The notes under the pieces were generated by a model. That model was not told the DNA's origin and searched no databases. It saw only the letters and a list, made by a program, of their open reading frames with translations. This document shows, piece after piece, positions 38,459 to 41,300 of a stretch of 41,300 nt of DNA. Each line of letters begins with the position of its first letter. Position 1 is the stretch's first letter. Both the position numbers and the translations under genes were made by a program. Origin of the DNA: Paramecium sonneborni (Eukaryota; Ciliophora; Oligohymenophorea; Peniculida; Parameciidae). The DNA lies in the NCBI GenBank assembly GCA_905182985.1, contig CAJJDN010000086.1:1-41300 (forward strand), in the 5' to 3' direction.

Positions 38459-38611
38459 TTAATATAAGAAATATTAATTTTTATTAATTTTTAATTCTGT
38501 CTTCCCTTTTCACATACATTATTTATAATATATATATATATCATCACTCATAATACACATTAATCAAACATCTAATATTTGAATATATTAATATTATTAT
38601 TAATTATATAA
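38459..38611. promoter_or_regulatory. divergent intergenic region between thiolase and SLY1
   Basis: 153 bp of AT-rich DNA separate the two start codons. It presumably contains both promoters, but no specific element is recognised. Confidence 0.4.
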
Positions 38612-40294
38612 ATGTAAATTAACACGTCACTCATTTATGCTTAAAGAGATGCCTTAACTCCTATTCTTAAACCAGAAATTCGAATTCCTTGGAAAATATT
38701 ATGTTATGATTCATATTGTGAAAAAAGATTATCAACCATTTATAGAGTAGGAGATTTAAGAGAAATGTGCATTACACTTCATTTTAATCTTGATCAAAAT
38801 AGAGAAAGATTATATGGAGTCACTGCTATCTATTTCATTTAACCTATCTAACTTAGTATAGAAAAATTAGTAGAAGATTTCAATCGAGATCTCTATTCTG
38901 AAGTTTATATCAATTTTTCATCTCCAATTGAAAATAATTTACTTGAATTCATGGCAAAAGAACTTAGCAAAATTAGTGGAGCTATCTAAAAAATTTAAAA
39001 AGTCTATTAACACAATCTTGATTTTGTTGCGCTCAATCATAATTTCTTTAATCTTGAAAATCAAATTGTTAATGGATTATTTTCTATTATTTTAGCACTC
39101 AAAGTTTAACCTTTAATATTATTCTAAAAAAATTCAAAAGTTGAATTAATAGCTAAAGAATTAATCGAAAAACTTAAAATACTTGAATTTAATTCTGATT
39201 ATCCTCTCTTAGCTATCATTTTACCTGATAGAGATATTGATCTTAATACTCTAATCATGCATTCAAACACTTATGGAGCATTACTTCATGATACTCTTAA
39301 TATTAAATACAATAAAGTTAAATTAGAAGATCAAGTATATGATCTATCTCCTTAATATGATAATCTATGGCATTAAGCATGTAATATGGCTTTGCCTGAT
39401 GCCATAGATAAAATTAATACTGAATTAAATGATTGGACATCTTAATATTAATAAGTTTCATAATAAAATTAAGAAATTTCTAGTGCTCTTAGTGCTATTG
39501 ATTTAGTACCTTAAATGAATTAATAAAAAAAAATGGTTGATTCACATCTAAATCTTGCCAATCAATTAACTTAAATTACAAAATAAAAATCTCTTGATAA
39601 ATTTTATTAATTAGGATAAAGCATTTTATAAAATGATCTTTTGGCAATCAATGATTATCCATAATCAGAAGATAATCAAATAGAATCATCAAAAGAAATT
39701 GATAAATTAAGATTACTTATTCTAATGTTATTAAATAATTACAATTAATAAGAATTTAAGAAATTTGAATAGCTATTTTAAATTAAGAATGAAAAATATT
39801 AAAATATTCTTTCTAATTTCAAATAAAGGGTAGCTTCTAATTAAAATAATAAATAATAAAGTGTATATAAATCATTATTTGCTGCTATTACATCCAAGAT
39901 GCCCAATTCTGGAAAAGGTCTTTTAAAAAATTTTTAAAACTTTTTATTATAAAGTATATTTTTAATCCAATTTTGATAGGAGGAAAGAAATCTGCAATTG
40001 TATAAATGTTAGAGAATCTATTTTTGAATGAATTAAAGATCGATGAACTATAATCTATTTTAACAATGTATGATTCAAGAGTCAAAAATATATCTGTATA
40101 TTTCCATTCTATTTTAGAGATTAGAATTTGGTTTATTATCAACAATTAAAGGAATATTAGTTTGTTTTTGTGATGGTGCATGCTATAATGAATATGCTGA
40201 ATTAAACGATTTTGCTAAAAGCATCAACAAACAAATAATTTATGGTGGAAACAAAATATATAATGCAGAAGAGTTTTTGCTTTAATTTTAATGA
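38612..40294 (+). CDS. SLY1: SLY1/SCFD1-like Sec1/Munc18 protein
   Basis: Introns at 39954-39979 (26 nt) and 40096-40117 (22 nt) give 545 codons including TGA (544 aa; animal SCFD1 about 640). N-terminal features match the family: IPWKILCYDSYCEKRL, DLREMCITLHFNL and GVTAIYFIQP. The middle has LAIILPDRDIDLNTLIMH, the conserved domain-2 motif. The C terminus CDGACYNEYAELNDFAK and QIIYGGNKIYNAEEFL matches the last strand and helix of SLY1. The family binds syntaxin-5-type SNAREs and promotes ER-Golgi membrane fusion. The shorter length comes mainly from the variable domain 3 region, which is Gln-rich here. Confidence 0.93.
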
Positions 40295-40387
40295 AAATTT
40301 TATTATATATATTACATTTAATAATATTTAATAGTTTACATTACCATAATTAATAAACGATCTGATGTTTAGTAAATCATTAAAATT

Positions 40388-41248
40388 ATGTCTGATTTTA
40401 TTATTGATCTATTTATTGCAACAACATCCTCTTTAATTTCAAGTGGTTTTTTTACTCCAATAGAAAATTGTCCAACTACAATATTCCAAAATAATGAATA
40501 GAAAGTATTGATATAAAAATTATGTTAGAATTTATCCCATCTTTTTAGAGGTATTTTTACAAATACTGTTAAGTATATTCCACATTAAGCATTAGCCTTT
40601 GCTTTTAAAGATGCTTATTCACAAGTATTATTTACTAAAGGTAAAACTAACACTATTTTAGCTAATTATTATTAAAACCTAAAGAATTTATTTTTAGGAA
40701 GCCTGGCTGGTGTTTCAACAATGCTAGTTATTTATCCATATGAGTTTGTAATCTAAAGAACTAAATATCTATAAAAAATAGCAAAAAGATTTGATATCTC
40801 TTGGAGAGATTGTACTTTTTAAATATTTAAAAATGACGGAATATTTGGATTTTACAAAGGTCTTAGTTCTTGTATCTCTCAAATAATGATCTTTAGAGGT
40901 CTCTAATTTGGTATGTATGATAATACTAAAGAGATCATTTAAGCACTTCCATTCATAGGTTAATTATTTTGGGTTTAAGTTCTAACTTTTGTATCTCATA
41001 TAATCTCTTTTCCTTTTTTCAAAATTATGATGATAATGAAGGCTGATTCTCTTAATTTTAATCACAAACCTGTTAGATACAAAAATTTTATTCATTGTTC
41101 AAATTAAATACTCAAAACTTAAAAATTTGTCTATCTATTTTAGGGATCATCCCAACGATTCTTATTAGCTACAAAAGATGCTGTAACACTTATTTTATAT
41201 TATAATATCCAATAATATTTTAAGCGTGAATAAAGCCTTAAAAATTGA
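40388..41248 (+). CDS. divergent ADP/ATP-carrier-like mitochondrial carrier
   Basis: An intron-free frame of 287 codons including TGA (286 aa), the usual carrier length of about 300. Three repeats with six membrane segments are seen. ADP/ATP-carrier hallmarks are kept: KYIPHQALAFAFKDAY, and DCTFQIFKNDGIFGFYKGL followed by FGMYDNTKEII. The carrier signature prolines are present (TPIENCP, YPYEFVIQ, FPFFKIM). The RRRMMM nucleotide-carrier motif is absent; the third repeat reads FFKIMMIMKAD. It is therefore related to adenine nucleotide carriers, but substrate specificity may have changed. It probably acts in the inner membrane of mitochondria. It starts 93 bp after SLY1. Confidence 0.88.
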
Positions 41249-41300
41249 AATCAAGAAATAAATGATTTGATAAAACATTATTTAAATATATATATTATAT

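Overview
The window looks like macronuclear DNA of a Paramecium-type ciliate. It is very AT-rich. TAA and TAG are read as glutamine and only TGA terminates. Genes are interrupted by tiny GT...AG introns, mostly 20-32 nt. Removing those introns restores frames exactly: for example 110 aa for PHF5A, 388 aa for a thiolase and 2018 aa for an AK9-like kinase. A standard-code reading therefore misses almost every real gene here. All models below were made by hand with TAA/TAG=Gln; the organism is inferred, not proven.

Left part (1 to about 8 kb): two minus-strand genes with AIG1/GIMAP-like GTPase features. The first (1-1448) runs off the left edge and has no clear P-loop. The second (2104-3639) is a complete 511-residue GTPase with Cys-rich motifs. 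The rest is gene-poor and may contain decayed gene remnants.

Middle part (8.0-21.9 kb, plus strand): a giant AK9-like multi-domain adenylate kinase, a 1922-residue Gln-rich coiled-coil protein, a small protein with repeated GRD-Y motifs, and an RRM-KH RNA-binding protein. AK9 proteins are linked to cilia. A ciliary role for the next two genes is only an inference.

Right part (21.9-41.3 kb): a minus-strand fusion of a P-loop GTPase-like domain to a small heat-shock (alpha-crystallin) domain; a PIEZO mechanosensitive channel spanning about 24.2-33.6 kb on the minus strand; a divergent B-box/coiled-coil/WD40 gene starting about 45 bp from the channel; the splicing factor PHF5A; an unrecognised repeat protein; acetyl-CoA acetyltransferase; SLY1 (Sec1/Munc18 family); and an ADP/ATP-carrier-like mitochondrial carrier.

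Three single N characters (5051, 25485, 27534) are each flanked by apparently identical copies of about 1.06, 1.24 and 1.18 kb. The sequence just before each N is repeated just after it, as expected for overlapping contigs joined without merging. Two of the three lie in the PIEZO gene and would wreck any automatic gene model. Collapsing them removes about 3.5 kb, so the real locus is probably about 37.8 kb. The most interesting biology is the GTPase-sHSP fusion, the complete PIEZO channel with a local lesion near its C terminus, and the AK9-like protein with four P-loop modules of which two are degenerate.
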